Shown here piece by piece: positions 36,356-48,548 of a stretch of DNA of 64,000 nt. Each line of letters starts with the position of its first letter. Within the stretch, counting starts at the first letter, position 1. Position numbers and translations under genes: made by a program. Source of the DNA: Apricaphanius iberus. Its lineage: Eukaryota > Chordata > Actinopteri > Cyprinodontiformes > Aphaniidae. Location: assembly GCA_028564705.1 (NCBI GenBank), contig JAPXFQ010002804.1:248001-312000 (forward strand). Direction: 5' to 3'. The notes beneath the pieces are model-generated. The model saw nothing but the letters and a program-made list of their open reading frames with translations. It ran no database searches and was not told the DNA's origin.

Positions 36356-37190
36356 AATAGCAAATATTATGTTTATCTACCTACCTAGACAAGTTTGGAG
36401 CTATTTGGAGTCCTTTTGGGGAAGTTTAAAAGCACAATCAGCGTATATCCATATAATGGGAGTAAATGGGGGCAGGAGAATTGCTGCCTGTAATAAGTCA
36501 TTATCTGCCACAAAAACGCCTTTATTTAACCATTTTTTGTTATGAATAGTTGGCAATATTCCCTTGTGAGTTTGGAACATCTCAGAGGTGCAAAGTATTA
36601 GCTTCTGGGGGTTTGAACAGGCTTTTACTGCAACCGATTCAAACTTACACTAACCTGAGATTTCAATGACGTTGCAACCACCTGCCATTACAGCTGTAGT
36701 CTGTGTAGGTTGCAGAAAGGGAGCCTGTGGAAACTGGATTTAGCCCAATTGGCTATTGAGCTACTGCGATTTGGAAACACTTAAACAGGAACCATGTTGA
36801 TGTCTGCAGTAACAAATTCTGTCTAACCGACTGCCGTGGAGCACAGAGTGAAAGTCCTGTTCAGACTACAACTGGGATTGAGTAAGGAGGTGACGTATTT
36901 GTAATCGAACGTTAGTTTAGTTGTACTATTGCCTCTAAATCACCACAGAACAGAACAAAGAAGCACTCAGAAGTCGTTCTGAACTCTGAGGGGACGTTTA
37001 ATAACAAAACATGGTTAAATGAAGGAGTTTTGGGGTAGATAATGCCTTATTACAGGCGCAAATCTCCTGCCCCCATTGACTGCCATTGTATGCATATTCG
37101 CTGAGCGTGACTGGATATAAATTTATCCCGTAGGACTCCAAGTGGCTACAAACTTGTGAAAACTTGGTGAGAAAATGACATAATATTTGC
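36356..37190. repeat. Foldback element with arms of about 190 bases
   Basis: The left arm 36356-36545 and right arm 37005-37190 are inverted copies: TAGCAAATATTATGT, GACAAGTTTGGAGC/CAAGTTTGTAGCC, TTGGAGTCCT, GTATATCC and GGCAGGAGA..CTGTAATAAG occur in the same order when one arm is reversed. About 460 bases lie between. A third arm copy is at 19455-19590. Outermost ends and target duplication not resolved. Confidence 0.75.
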
Positions 37191-37550
37191 TAAAAAGAAG
37201 GTCCAGGTTGAAAAAAAAACCCTGTCCCCTTTAATTCTTTTTATAACTGCTTGGGGTGGATATTTAGAGTCATTGTTCCTTTGGAAGACCGAATTGCTGG
37301 AAAATGTGTTTAGATGTTACTTCAATTTTTACATATTGGCCTTTCCCCATAATGTCATCTATTTTATGAAGGGCACCAGATCTTTGTGCAGGAAAACTGT
37401 CCCACGACATGGTGCTGCTACTCCTAGACTTGACAGTAGAGATGGTCTTCCCGAGGTTACTAGCGCCTCCTTTTTCCTCCAAATGTAAGGAGGGTCAAGG
37501 GGGGAGGGTACATCCTTGACAGGTTGCCAGTACATTCCAGAGCAACATGA

Positions 37551-37860
37551 ACCCCTTTCAAAAATTAAAAACAGTATTTTTCCAGACTTCGTCTGTTTCA
37601 CTTTTGAGTCTGAAAGCACCCTTCCAGACTCTGTCTGGATAACTCACCAGCTGAAGACCTAGTAACAAGACCGGACTTTTAGTGGTAGAGTGTTTGCTTT
37701 CAGAATTTCAGATAAAATTCCGGAAAAGCTGGAAGGGGTTGGGGCAGGGTGTGGGGGCAGGAAAAGCTTTGAGTGCACACACTGAAAACATGTATATACT
37801 GTATATACAATGGTCCCTCCTTTTATTGCGGGGGTTAAATTCTAATAAAAACCTCGTCAC
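37551..37860. repeat. Dispersed repeat, copy 1 (matches 44130-44440)
   Basis: Colinear direct copy of 44130-44440, sharing CCCCTTTCAAA, TTTGAGTCT, GCTGAAGACCTAG, AAAATTCCGG and GTATATAC. It ends in TGGTCCCTCCTTTTATTGCG, a motif like the ends of some Tc1/mariner (Tigger-type) elements. Confidence 0.75.
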
Positions 37861-38546
37861 ACACTTTATACACTTTTATCAGACTTAAATGAACATTTAC
37901 TCACATTTCTCCCTGGTTTAACTACTCTCCAAGTTCAAACATTCATAGATTTGAAAACATAAAACTATTAATATTATGCATCAAATATGGAAACAGTGAC
38001 TTTCCTCCTGGATTGGTAAGCTAACTCACTTGATAACTTTGCTAATTTTAGCTGTCAGATAAACTTAAATAGTTTCCTCACTGGACACAGTTCAGGTTGG
38101 TCACTGGGTTGTTTTTGTTGTTGTAACTACAACGTAGATAAACTAGATGTCACTATTGTGCTCATGTTCCATATCCAACCTATAAATGATATGTTCCGTA
38201 AATATAACTGGTTAGTAAAATTTTAATGGCTTTGTATAAAACTGCCCAGTTTTTAAATTAATGAAAAATGTAATTTCAAGATTTTTTATTTTAAAAATAA
38301 TGTTTTCATATGTTCTATAAATTTGACATAGGCACAATTCTATTTAGTATCAAAAGGTTACAACTGTAAGAATTGCCCCGAGCAAGAATTTATGTAAGGT
38401 AATATTAAGGAATTAATTTAATACTCAGAAGTTCTTAGTCCCTTCAACAATAAATAAAACTTATCACAATAAATAAAAATAGTTGTATGATGCAGAGATA
38501 TTTTAGTTTTGATGCAAAACACTTTTGGTTGTTGTTAATAAATTGC
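37861..38546. other. No gene seen
   Basis: AT-rich non-coding sequence between repeats. Confidence 0.5.
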
Positions 38547-38554
38547 ATCCGCAT

Positions 38555-39281
38555 TAGAGTGCGGATCTGTCCGAGCCCGGCACACGACCGACAAAGCAGT
38601 AACCAAAACCGACCCGAACCCGACAGGCATTAAGATATTTATGTCCGAGTCTGAACCAGGCCCGACACAGGTGCGCACAGCTTAATAAACCAAGGGTACG
38701 GATTCTTACTCCTGAAAATACTTTCTGCAGCTGACCCCGCCTGGGCTCCTCTGGTTTAGAGGTGGACTTTTTTTTTCCCAGAAAAATATGCAGAGCTTTG
38801 GGTCTGAGAGGACAAGGTGCTGCTGAAGCTGCTGACACACATGGAGCTTAATAAGCATTACGCACGTCTTTTGTTGTCCTGCCTAGTTAAACCATTTTTC
38901 CACACAGGAAGACAGATTAGGGGTAATATTTTAGATTTATTTTAATCACAAAAACTGCACTTGCGTTTTTTAATTTCATCATTGCTTTACTATAGCCTAT
39001 ATCTATCAATTTTTTGTATTACATTTTTTTATGTATTTATATTTTGAGCTTCCTATTTGTGTTAGTTCCTGTTTATTTTCTATTTTAGCTTCTTTTAATA
39101 TCCTGTGTACGAGCCCTCGGGCTGCTCTCGTAGAGCCGGGATGGAGGTGGAGGTTTTCGCTCCCTCCCCCCTCTGATGTGACCGAGCCCGACCCAAACCC
39201 AAGCAGCCTGTCTAAATATCTAACCGAACCCGGCCCGATATGTCGTGTCCCGTCGGGCCTGGGTCGGGTATCCATGCTCTA
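38555..39281. mobile_element. Non-autonomous hAT element with target duplication
   Basis: Left end TAGAGTGCGGAT, right end (minus) TAGAGCATGGAT. Flanking 8-mers ATCCGCAT (38547-38554) and ATCCACAT (39282-39289) match at 7 of 8. Subterminal CCGAACCCG/CGACCC motifs are reiterated on both sides, much more GC-rich than the surroundings and typical binding-site clusters of hAT elements. 727 bases; internal frames lack transposase motifs. Confidence 0.85.
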
Positions 39282-39379
39282 ATCCACATGTATTTGTGTT
39301 TTCCTAATTTTCAATATGCTGATACTTTGATGTACTATCAGGCAATGTTGATCTCCCCTCAGGCAATCATCTCAACAGC

Positions 39380-39910
39380 AGCTGCTAGAGGCGATACAAA
39401 ACCACTAGAACAAGGAGGGCGTTGGGAGAAGAACAGCAGCCGTGACTGTGTACAGAGGTCTGTGACACAATCCTGACTCCAACCACCAACCACCTTGTCA
39501 GCGCCACACTGCTACAAGCAAATGTTTTAGCAGCATTGCCACACATTTCCAACCGAGGCTCGGAATGCCATTGTGGAGGCAAATCTCGAGCTGAACAACC
39601 TCAAACCGAAAACAGAGCTATGTGTAGTTCATGAGAATCCTGAATTCAGGGGCCGCTGTGGTGCACTTACATTCTACCAGTTTTTAATAAGATAAAACCT
39701 TCCAGGACACTTTTTTTCTGAGGCTGTAGCTTTGTTGAACATTCTCTTAAGAACTCTTATGACAACCGATGAAGCTCAGAGGTGTTTCTCAACCCTCCAA
39801 AGAATAAAGACATTCCTGAGAAATAAAATGGGCCAGTAAGCTCTAAATGCACTGAACATGCGATTCATTCAGAGGGAACTAGACAGGAGCATTCCTGACC
39901 TCAAGGCAGA
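39380..39910 (+). pseudogene. hAT transposase C-terminal remnant
   Basis: Broken frames contain LNNLKPKTELCVVHENPEF and then MTTDEAQRCFSTLQRIKTFL followed by RNKMGQ and ALNALNMRFIQREL. The pattern EAxRxFSxLxRIKTxLRxxM is the hAT dimerisation domain. Stops interrupt it. It lies between the hAT at 38555-39281 and the repeat at 40157, and may belong with the latter. Confidence 0.65.
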
Positions 39911-40156
39911 GCCAGCCCAAGGCATGAACCAGCTAAGCCACTTCCTAGGGCCCCTTGACCCTCATGGGCCTCTCATAAATGCATGAATTTAAACACAGAC
40001 CTAAATGTTTGCTTGTGGAAAAGATTTGACGCTATGGGTAGAGATAAATTAAAAGTTTTTAACATTTACAAGAACTTTAAAGTTACCTTTGTAAAAGTGT
40101 AAAAGAAAATATTCTGATGCCACAGGTTTTCTCCCGATATCTGACGGTGTCGCAAA

Positions 40157-41075
40157 CACTACATGTTTCTTATGTGAGAGGGATGGAGAATAAAGCATGT
40201 TTGATTTGTATTTTGCCAAGGAAGGTGCTATGGGGTACAGTTTCCTCATTCCAGATATGAAAATCCTTCACCTGTTGGCAAATTCACCGTTTTGAATCCA
40301 AAATAGGTCACCTACATGATTCTTTTATATCTGAGGAGAAAAACAATCATCTGTAATTAGGGACGGACGCTGAAAGAGCGAGCCACAAGTTTTCAGATCG
40401 GTCTTTGTGTGACTAACAGTAGCTGCAGTTTCAATTACTTCTTAAATATTTAGAGTTATTAGGGATAACAAAATGTTTCAACTGACCATAAGTCTAGTTT
40501 CTTTTTATTTCTGCTGTGCGATGGTGACTTCAGCAGCGGACCAAGGCTTTTTTTCCAGTGCTCCAGCCTTAGGAGCACAGTTGGTCATTTGGCGCGGCAG
40601 AAACCAAAGTTACAGCGTCAAAATCAAGACTAAATTCTTTGCTGCAACCAAAGTGAGAGAAATGACAGTCTCACTCTCTCCTGACAGAGTATCCAGTTTT
40701 TAGAATGGTTAATGAGTGACTATTTCTAAACGTTCAATGCTGCTTAGCAGGTGCGTACCCAGGAGGTTAATAAAGAGGGGCTAAAAGGGGCCCAAGGTGG
40801 GTCCGGGACTGTAACACCAAAATAAAAGCAGAGATGTTGTTCTAGTGGAGACCCAATCTGAGCTGGTCACATTTTAGAGTTTTCATCTGTTAAAATGGTA
40901 TTAAAAGTCATTTTATTTTGCTAAGGTTTATGTGAGAGTGTAGACTCTAACTCTGCTTGCTTTTCAAACAATAAGCGATTGGTGAAAAAGAAAATAAAAT
41001 CACAAATAAAAACTGCAATTTTTCACAAAACCTTTTTGACAAAAAAGTGGATGGGCCTGTTTAATTTGTTAACCC
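40157..41075. repeat. Dispersed repeat, copy B (inverted relative to 23250-24132)
   Basis: See copy A. Contains a hAT-like terminus CAGGTGCGTACCCAGGAGG at 40750 and GGGGCCCAAGGTGGGTCCGG. A short third fragment with the same terminus is at 51436-51560. Confidence 0.8.
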
Positions 41076-41563
41076 TGATTTTGTCTCAAGGTTGGAAAGT
41101 ATGGTGGTAGTATAGGTGGCATCAAATTAGTTAGCAGATAGAAATTACAGCGATACTCTTTAGAAGAAAGTTTTCCCTGTTTCCTGTTTGTTTTGGTACA
41201 TAATCATCATTGCTAAAGTGTACACTTCGTACAAGAAAGTCCTTGCTTCCCGACACTTTAGGTCCCACAGAGTAGGCAATGGAAACAAGCCAAAGTCGCC
41301 TAATAAAAAGGCCGGTGATAGGAAAACGATGGAACATGAAAGGTGATCCCGCCACATCCTTATTGTTACAACAGGGAAATTTGCAAGTGTGCACCATTGT
41401 GTTATACATTTTACTTGCTCTTGGTTTAGCTGTCTTTCGTCTTGGTTATTGGCGAGGGTAAGTTCTGTTACAGCTGATGGGAGGTGCAAAACAGTTAAGG
41501 CTGCATTCCGGAGGATTTATTTATTTATTTAAGTTTGATATATCCTTAAAGTTATGTGGGGTT

Positions 41564-41801
41564 CAGTACTATGAAAAAAAGAATGATTCTCCACAGTATT
41601 TGTTATTTTTCTTAAGTTCCTCTTTCCTCCCAAAGACCCCTATGCAATTCACACTGACCGGCGATTTTTTTTTTTTTTATCCAATAGAATTCAAGTTTCT
41701 GCCGTGTAGACTGTCGATCAACGTGCATGCGCATCACACAAAGTTGTGCAGATGAAACCGCGCAGACAGGCCGCTCCGTCTCTTCCTGTTTACAGTCACA
41801 G
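41564..41801. repeat. Dispersed repeat, copy 1 (matches 51780-52009)
   Basis: Shares CAGTACTATGA, TTTGTTATTTTTCTTAAGT, ATTCACACTGACC, AATAGAATTCAAG-type sequence, TCAACGTGCATGC and TTCCTGTTTACAG with the second copy in the same orientation. Confidence 0.8.
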
Positions 41802-42821
41802 CAAACTTCTTCTAAACAGTTAGCTAATCCCCAGCTTCAGAAAGAAAAGCAAAGGGAAGTATGGCAAAAAAAATCGACAAATGCCTTAGAGACGGCAGTA
41901 GGGTGTTACGTGAGTATGTGTCCCCCCTGGATTTACATCAGAGATGCTGTTCAACATGGAGATAGGCTACCATCGAATCTTAAAAGGCTTTGAACTGACG
42001 TAGATTTGGACACATTTCTGCTGAACAGGTTAGACAGTCGTAGATTCAGTAAAGCAGATCAATATAGTATTTTATTGATAAAGTACACAATGACATGCTG
42101 TGAAGTCACAAGTGATGCGCATTGCCATTTGTATAGGAGGGGTAGAGGGAGCGGAAAGCTCGCGGGGGGGGGGGGGGTGGTGTTTTGGGAGGGGCCTTCG
42201 TATGTTGGATTACAAAAAACCTTTAACACTGGCCACAGTGCAATTTGATTGGAATGGAAGGAAACTATTGTAGAGTAATAGTGAGGTGTGACTTTTGGAG
42301 GGCGTTTTATTTTATTTGTCATGCAAATGAATCATCCTTTCAAAAACAGATAAGATGTGACATTTTGACCACTGAGCAACAGACTAAGAGTGGCCAGACA
42401 AAAGGAATACGCCATATGAAGCCCATGTCCAGGATCCACCTGCTGCTCTTGCTTCACTAACTCCAGCCTCAGTCTACTCCTTTGTACCATGGTGTATACA
42501 TGCATTTCAAAAGTCTGATTTCAGTCGGAGTAAGGTAATAATTTGACTTTCTCTTGTTGCATGTAAACGCACTCACCTTTGATTGGGCTTCTCCTGATAG
42601 TCCTCTCCAGGCTTCCCTCATCTCTTCTGCCGCTTCCACACTTTACCCTTCCACATAACTTTCTATTAATATGCTTCGGAGACTTGGGGAACATCCAACT
42701 TCTTTGCAATTGTCTTTTGAGGCTTTACATTCTTATGGAGCGTGTCAATGATGGTTTTCTTCACAACTGTCAGGTCAGAAGTCATCCCCAGGTTTGTGAT
42801 TCCAACTGAACCAGACTAATT
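41802..42821. other. No gene seen; contains a 14-G run
   Basis: Run of 14 G at 42164-42177. Open frames at 41727-42460 have no recognisable domain. Probably repeat-derived, since the G run also accompanies the related copy near 51735. Confidence 0.45.
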
Positions 42822-43230
42822 CAGCATTCAGACCGCAGGCTTTGTCAGCGTCAGGCAACGCTCATAAAGCGACTTGTTCGATGCATATACACAGAAGATA
42901 CATTTTTAAGATGAAGCTCGTAGTATCTGCTGGATGTTTTAAACACTTGCCGATCGTGGTTGGCTAGGCAGCGTCGACGATGTCACTACAGTGAGACGCT
43001 CTGAACGGTTGCCGTGCTGCGTCAACAGCGTTAGGACCGTCAAAAGTTCAACTAGCTGAACTTCTGCGTTGCTAGCTTTATGAGCTTTGAAGCTTGAAAC
43101 GCAGGAAAAGCTTGAAAAGTTGACGGAGCAAAAGCTCACAAAGCGGCACAAACACCGTGATGCTCCTCCAACGGCCTCCACCCTAGACTTAACATGTAAT
43201 CTTGACGATGCTGACGCTGACAAAGCCATT
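42822..43230. repeat. Miniature element copy B of the 22695 family
   Basis: Shares the interior of 22695-23062. Its own ends are GGCTTTGTCAGCGTCAGGC (42840) and, inverted, GGCTTTGTCAGCGTCAGC (to 43227). More GC-rich than its surroundings. Confidence 0.65.
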
Positions 43231-43534
43231 TAAAGACTGAGGAACCCTATGCGTTTTGGATGCCCTAGGAGTTTTGGATTTATTAGCTGATTAGAGTGTG
43301 ACACTTCGAGCCTGAAAATTGAAAAAGTTGAACCTCTTTACAATATTCAAATTTTCTGAGATTTTTGAAGATGGGTTTTACATCAGCTGTAAACCATAAT
43401 CATAAAAATTGTAAGAAATGTAAAAATCATTAGTTAATAATATTAGTTTCATCTTTTAAATTGAATGATTAAACTAATGAACTTTTGCACAATATTACAT
43501 TTTTTTAAGTTTCACCTGTAAGCTCAGATCTATA

Positions 43535-44860
43535 CAGTGGGTACGGAAAGTCTTAAGACCCCTTTAGATTTTTCCTTGTTTGTTTCATTGCGGCCATTTT
43601 CTAAAATCTAATATTTATGTTTGAACTGCATTTTTTGTATGAAAAGGTGTTTATGAATAAAGTTTGATTGATTTGACTGATAAAAAAAAACGGATTAGGA
43701 AAGGCACACACCTGTCTAAGACCTTCCAGCTCACAGTGCATGTCAGAGCAAATGAGAATCATGAGGTCGAAGGAACTGCCCAAGGAGGTCAGAGAAATAA
43801 TTGTGGCAAGGCACAGATCTGGCCAAGGTTACAAATGAATTTCAGCAGCACTCAAGATTCCTACTAATACACTGACCTCCATAATACTCAAACGGAAGAA
43901 ATTTCGGACGACCAGAACCCTTCTTAGACCTGGCCGTCCAGCCAATCTGAGCAATCTTGGGACAAGAGCCTTGGTGAGAGAGGTAAAGTCGACTATCACT
44001 GCAACCCTCCACCAGCTGGGCTTTATGGCAGAGTGGCTCGAAAGGAACTTCTCCTCAGTACAAAAATACGGTAGCCTACTTACAGTTTGACAAAAAAAAC
44101 ACAAAAACATGATGAAATCTCAGACTATAGCCCCTTTCAAACATGACAAAACTATAATTTTCCTGACTTTGCCTGTTTAACATTTGAGTCTAAAGCAACC
44201 TTCTGGACTCTGTGTGACTAACCTTAACTGGTATTTTTGTGGCTGAAGACCTAGCATTAAGAGCGGACTTGTCGCGGTAGGGTGTTTTCGTTCAGATTAT
44301 GAGGTAAAATTCCGGTAAAGCTAGTGGGGCGGGGGTTGGGGGCAGGGAAATCTGTGAGCGCACACACCGTTGACAGGTACAGTATATACAGTGGTGCCTC
44401 GTTTATTGCAGGGGTTACGTTCTAAAAATAACCCAGAACAGGTGAAGTTGTCATGTTTATACTGTACGTGAAAGGCTGCTTCACACTCCTTTCATTTCAC
44501 TTCTTTTTTCCGTTCTGTTTCGTCTTTTAAGCGCAATTGCCCCAAAAGGCGTTAAAAAAAAGTGATGTATTTGAAAAGACAAGTCCTGTAAAAAAAATGG
44601 AATTGTCCGCGAATATTCCAGAACATCTATCTGAAAACAAATGCAATCACTACAGTCAAACATGGTGGTGGGAGCATCATGTTGTAGGAATGTTTTTTCC
44701 AGCTGGATGGACAGGACCACTGGTTGCAGTTGAAGGAAAGAGGTTCTGCAAATACAGAGATATCCTAGAGAAAAACCTCTTCCAGAGTTTTTTGTTCAAC
44801 CTGTTCATTAATGTTCATGTTTTATTAATGGTCATAGATTTCATAGGTGCAGGAATGTAT
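43535..44860 (+). pseudogene. Tc1/mariner transposase remnant, interrupted
   Basis: Starts after TA (43533-43534) with CAGTGGGTACGGAAAGT, a familiar Tc1-like terminus. Broken frames follow a Tc1 transposase: KELPKEVREIIVARHRSGQG (paired-like DNA-binding part), RNLGTRALVREV, LHQLGFMAEWLERNF-like sequence, then, after unrelated sequence, TTVKHGGGSIML and EGKRFCKYRDILEKNL. The catalytic middle is missing or replaced by the repeat at 44130-44440, and the right inverted end was not found. Confidence 0.8.
44130..44440. repeat. Dispersed repeat, copy 2, lying within the Tc1 remnant
   Basis: Direct copy of 37551-37860. The Tc1 coding similarity stops shortly before it and resumes about 200 bases after it, so it appears inserted in the transposon. 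Confidence 0.7.
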
Positions 44861-44999
44861 ATTTGAGAAATGGTATTCATCACATCAGTGTCAGTGACAT
44901 TAACCTCACATGCTTGGGGGGAAAAAAATCTCTGTTGGGTTGGAGCAAATCCGATTATTAGATCACAGCATTCACATCTGGTTTGACCTTGAAAAATGT

Positions 45000-46420
45000 T
45001 TTTGTTTTAGTCTTAGTGTGATCATTTCTGATTTTTTTATGCAGAATGCAACAAGGGCCGGTGTCTCTTTCTGCAGCTAGATTGCATGCACCTCTGCTGT
45101 GCTGATGAACAGATAACCCCGCATTGAGGAGCCATCCTTTAGCATGGGCTGGGAGGCAAATTTCAGGATGGAAGGATGGTGGAAGCTAAATACAGGAGAT
45201 CACTGGAAGACTGGCTACAATGGAAATGTTAAGATCAAAGCAAAGCAAGTTTCCAAAGTCCCGACCTAAATCTAACTGGAAATTTGAAACTGGACTACTA
45301 TGAATACAATTACAAGTCACACGTAAAGAAAGAGAATGGAGTGGAAATTTTAGTTCTCAGGATTTTTTGCTAATCCTTTGTAGGTGGCTTTTGGTTGATG
45401 AAGTAGCCCAATACTATTAGTTTGAGAGCACAAGTAATTGTTTGTTGAAACTGATGTGTAATAATTATGGAGTGAAAACTATTTATAAAAAATGCATTAA
45501 GCTTGTATCATTTGGTCTTCGAAGCACACCACTTAACAAACATACTGTTATCAGAGTTTGAGTCAGTTGAGTGAATCCACTCTCCCTGTAGTCTTCATTT
45601 ATTTTCGGGTTGCTAAAACATGCATCATCCATAATTCATCACCTTATCAAGGTAGTCCCTCATTAGGAGCCACACACAGACTGGGAAGTTGCTCCAGTGT
45701 TGGGCAATTTCCTTAACCAACGCCTTTGGCTTGTTTGATCCATGGGTTAATCTGCTTCAAATAATGCCAGCAGCCCTTGGCGCCATTAATTGCCACAAGT
45801 CTAGGCATTTTAATGAAGGTCTGGAAGAACGGGGAGCACAGAGGTGTTTTTTTTTTTTTTTCTACCTCTCGATTATCAGGGAGTTCTTAATATTTCAGGA
45901 AACTGAAAAAGTAATATTTAATCTCAGCAGTTAGAGATCCTTTCATTAAATAGGTTTCCCAGCAGAGTTTCTAATGTTCTTGTACAATAATGGTTATGGT
46001 GTTCCAACAGCTAGTCAGCTTAACCATTTTGTTCAAGAAAAATGTCAAACACACCAGTCTATACAGAAAGAAAGGCAATTCCAAAAATATAAAACATAAG
46101 AGCACATAAGAGCACATTTAAATTTTAAGTGCCTTATCCATTGCTTTTATACTGATACTTGCAATCAAAGAATAGCATAGCAGAATGTCATGGATTGAGA
46201 TAAAACACCTCCTGAAAACCTTCAAATTATCCTCCATCATATAATTTCATTCATGAATGAGTGTTTTGCACCTCTGATTTTTCTCCGCTTTATTCATAAA
46301 CAGCTTAAGCTGTTTCCTTTAGGGGTAAGAAGGGGTCAATATTGTGATGGTATCAAATGAATTGACAGGAACGAGCTATCGAGTTCGTCTAGTAAGGTAA
46401 ACGTGATCCAGATTAAAGTA
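45000..46420. other. No gene seen; possible conserved block
   Basis: 45590-45830 is of mixed composition without repeat ends and includes GCGCCATTAATTGCCACAAG; it may be conserved non-coding DNA. A Cys-rich short frame at 45051-45125 follows an acceptor-like sequence but ends at a stop and has no known match. Confidence 0.3.
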
Positions 46421-46431
46421 AACGCCAGTGG

Positions 46432-46865
46432 CGGCTGGCCAATAGAGGACGCCAGGGTGCCGCCCCGCCACTTATACCTTGCCATATTACCTTGAATAAA
46501 ACGTGGAACATCCATCCATCCATTTTCTGAACCGCTTAGTCTCCAGCTGTCAACGGGCGAGAGGCGGGGTACACCCTGGACAGGTTGACTGTCCATCACA
46601 GTAAAACGTGGAACATTTTTCAGATGTGCAAGATAAATATTTTTTAGTCTATGGTGAGTTGAGTTACGCTCATCGGCGTTGTCTGTTTGAGTATTATTGA
46701 GAATCGGGGCGCAAAGATCTTTGCCAATAGACTCTAGTTAAAAGTTATACATGCGCAGTAGCTCTTCTTCAATACATGACAGAGGACTATTTGGGGCGCC
46801 CACAGGGGGCGAGGTTTACTGATTGTCGCCCTCCCGCCGCGGGGCTGACATCAAACCAACGTCAC
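46432..46865. repeat. hAT-like fragment with GC-rich ends plus RTE-type tail fragment
   Basis: CAGTGGCGGCTGGCCAATAG at 46432 resembles a fish hAT terminus, and a GC-rich block at 46795-46850 (GGGGCGCCCACAGGGGGCG) may be its other half. Between them, 46507-46600 is a minus-strand fragment of the same tail as 28385-28678, with CCATCCATCCATTTTCTGAA and CACCCTGGACAGG. Confidence 0.5.
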
Positions 46866-48470
46866 AGACGTCGGTCATACAGTGAGGCTGATTGACAGGT
46901 CAAACCATGGGAAATGGAGACTAACGAGAACAGACGCAAAATGCAGAAAGATAAAAAGAATAATCCAGTTATATCACCGAAAACAATATTGTTTGAGAGA
47001 AAAACACAGCAGGAGAAGCTTGAGGTAAAACAGCTCAGACCTGATCATCAGCCAAATATCAAGACCAATCAGCAGTAAAACGAGTGTATAAAAGTGCCGT
47101 ATTACTTATTGATTTATGCATGTTGGTTCACTGTATAGCTTCAGTACATTTCATAGTGAGATACTGATGCTTTAAAAATGTGCATTATTCAGTTAAAGTG
47201 ATGTTTTTGGACTTAAATTAGTGCTAACTCATTAGCGGAAGTAGCTGTGTATGCACTGCTACTTTACAACAAAAGCATTAATTCCTAATGTTGACATTGA
47301 TGATGAGTCTTATTATTTTTCATGAGATCACAACTACATTCATCTCCATCTTCACAATTATATCACCCAAACCTGTATCAGCAGTTGTGTGGAAATAATA
47401 AACAGAAAAAATATAACAGCCTTTTCTCCAACTCATAAGTGGAGCTCTGGCAGGTAACCAACTAAGTGTTTCCTCCACTACAGTAGTAGTCTGTGTTGCA
47501 GCAAAACTGTTGAAGCCTCTGACTGAAATCACCCTTTTCTCGTAGGATAGTCCCATTAAGAGGACGCCCATGGTTGTACAACATTAATAAACAGTCAGCT
47601 TTACATACAGAAAATGTTTTTTAAAAAAGACTTCAAGCTTAATAATCTTGAATTACTTTTTCAGAAGTGAGAAATGAAGCAGTTACTGAGCTGTCATGAT
47701 GTGTAGTAAGAGTTAACTGATTGTTGGAAGTAAAAAATATTTGCAAAAGAAAAATTCTGCAAGCCGCTAAACATTAGCCTCCAACAACTAAAGGGCTCTT
47801 TCAGATTTGTTTTTACATATCTGGACTACAATGGATCATCAGTAGTTTTATTTTTGAAAACTATTATAATTAGAATGATCAAACAAGGACTGGATTATTT
47901 ATACGCTGTATAATAGCTCTATTTCATTATTCAAATAGCATTCTCAGTATTTTTAGTCATGTTAGGATCAGACCAACATGGATGCTGCAGTATATCAAAA
48001 TTAGACATTCTGTGATCTTCTCAACACACTCTTTAAAACACAGTTAGTTGAGTGTCTGAATCCCTGAACTTCTGGTGTCCTGTTTTAGATTCCATATTAA
48101 GCACACATTGGTGACACATTCACAAATGTGTCCAACTCTGTTATCAAAATGCACATACATACATAATGCATTGGTGAAGTTGTTGCCGTCTTTCGATTAT
48201 ATTGATGTTTGTTTTTTGGGAAATAAACAAAACAAATGATCACGAGCTACCCAAATGCTGAGTTGCAGGCAACAGGCCTTGCATTTCTAATTTCTCGTCA
48301 AAGTAACAAGCTCCTCTCAGTGTGCCAGGTTGTTTGCACTCCCGTACCGTGTGAAACATAAAATCAATGCACCTTGCAGAATGATGCATAAAGGCCAATT
48401 ATTTCCCCAACTCCTCGGGTGCAATGACAATCATTTGTTATGTCATGTAAATAAATGAGAATTGAACATG
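46866..48470. other. No gene seen
   Basis: AT-rich non-coding sequence; no repeat ends assigned. Confidence 0.5.
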
Positions 48471-48475
48471 TTCTA

Positions 48476-48477
<2 letters not shown>

Positions 48478-48547
<70 letters not shown>
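48478..48547. repeat. (AT)n microsatellite, about 70 bases
   Basis: The longest simple repeat in the window, uninterrupted AT. It creates spurious Tyr/Ile open frames on the minus strand. Confidence 0.97.

Positions 48548-48548
<1 letters not shown>

Noticed and set aside
45045..45125. Cys-rich short frame (CNKGRCLFLQLDCMHLCC) after an acceptor-like sequence
   Set aside because: No known domain spacing, ends in a stop within about 26 codons, no donor or partner exon; probably chance.
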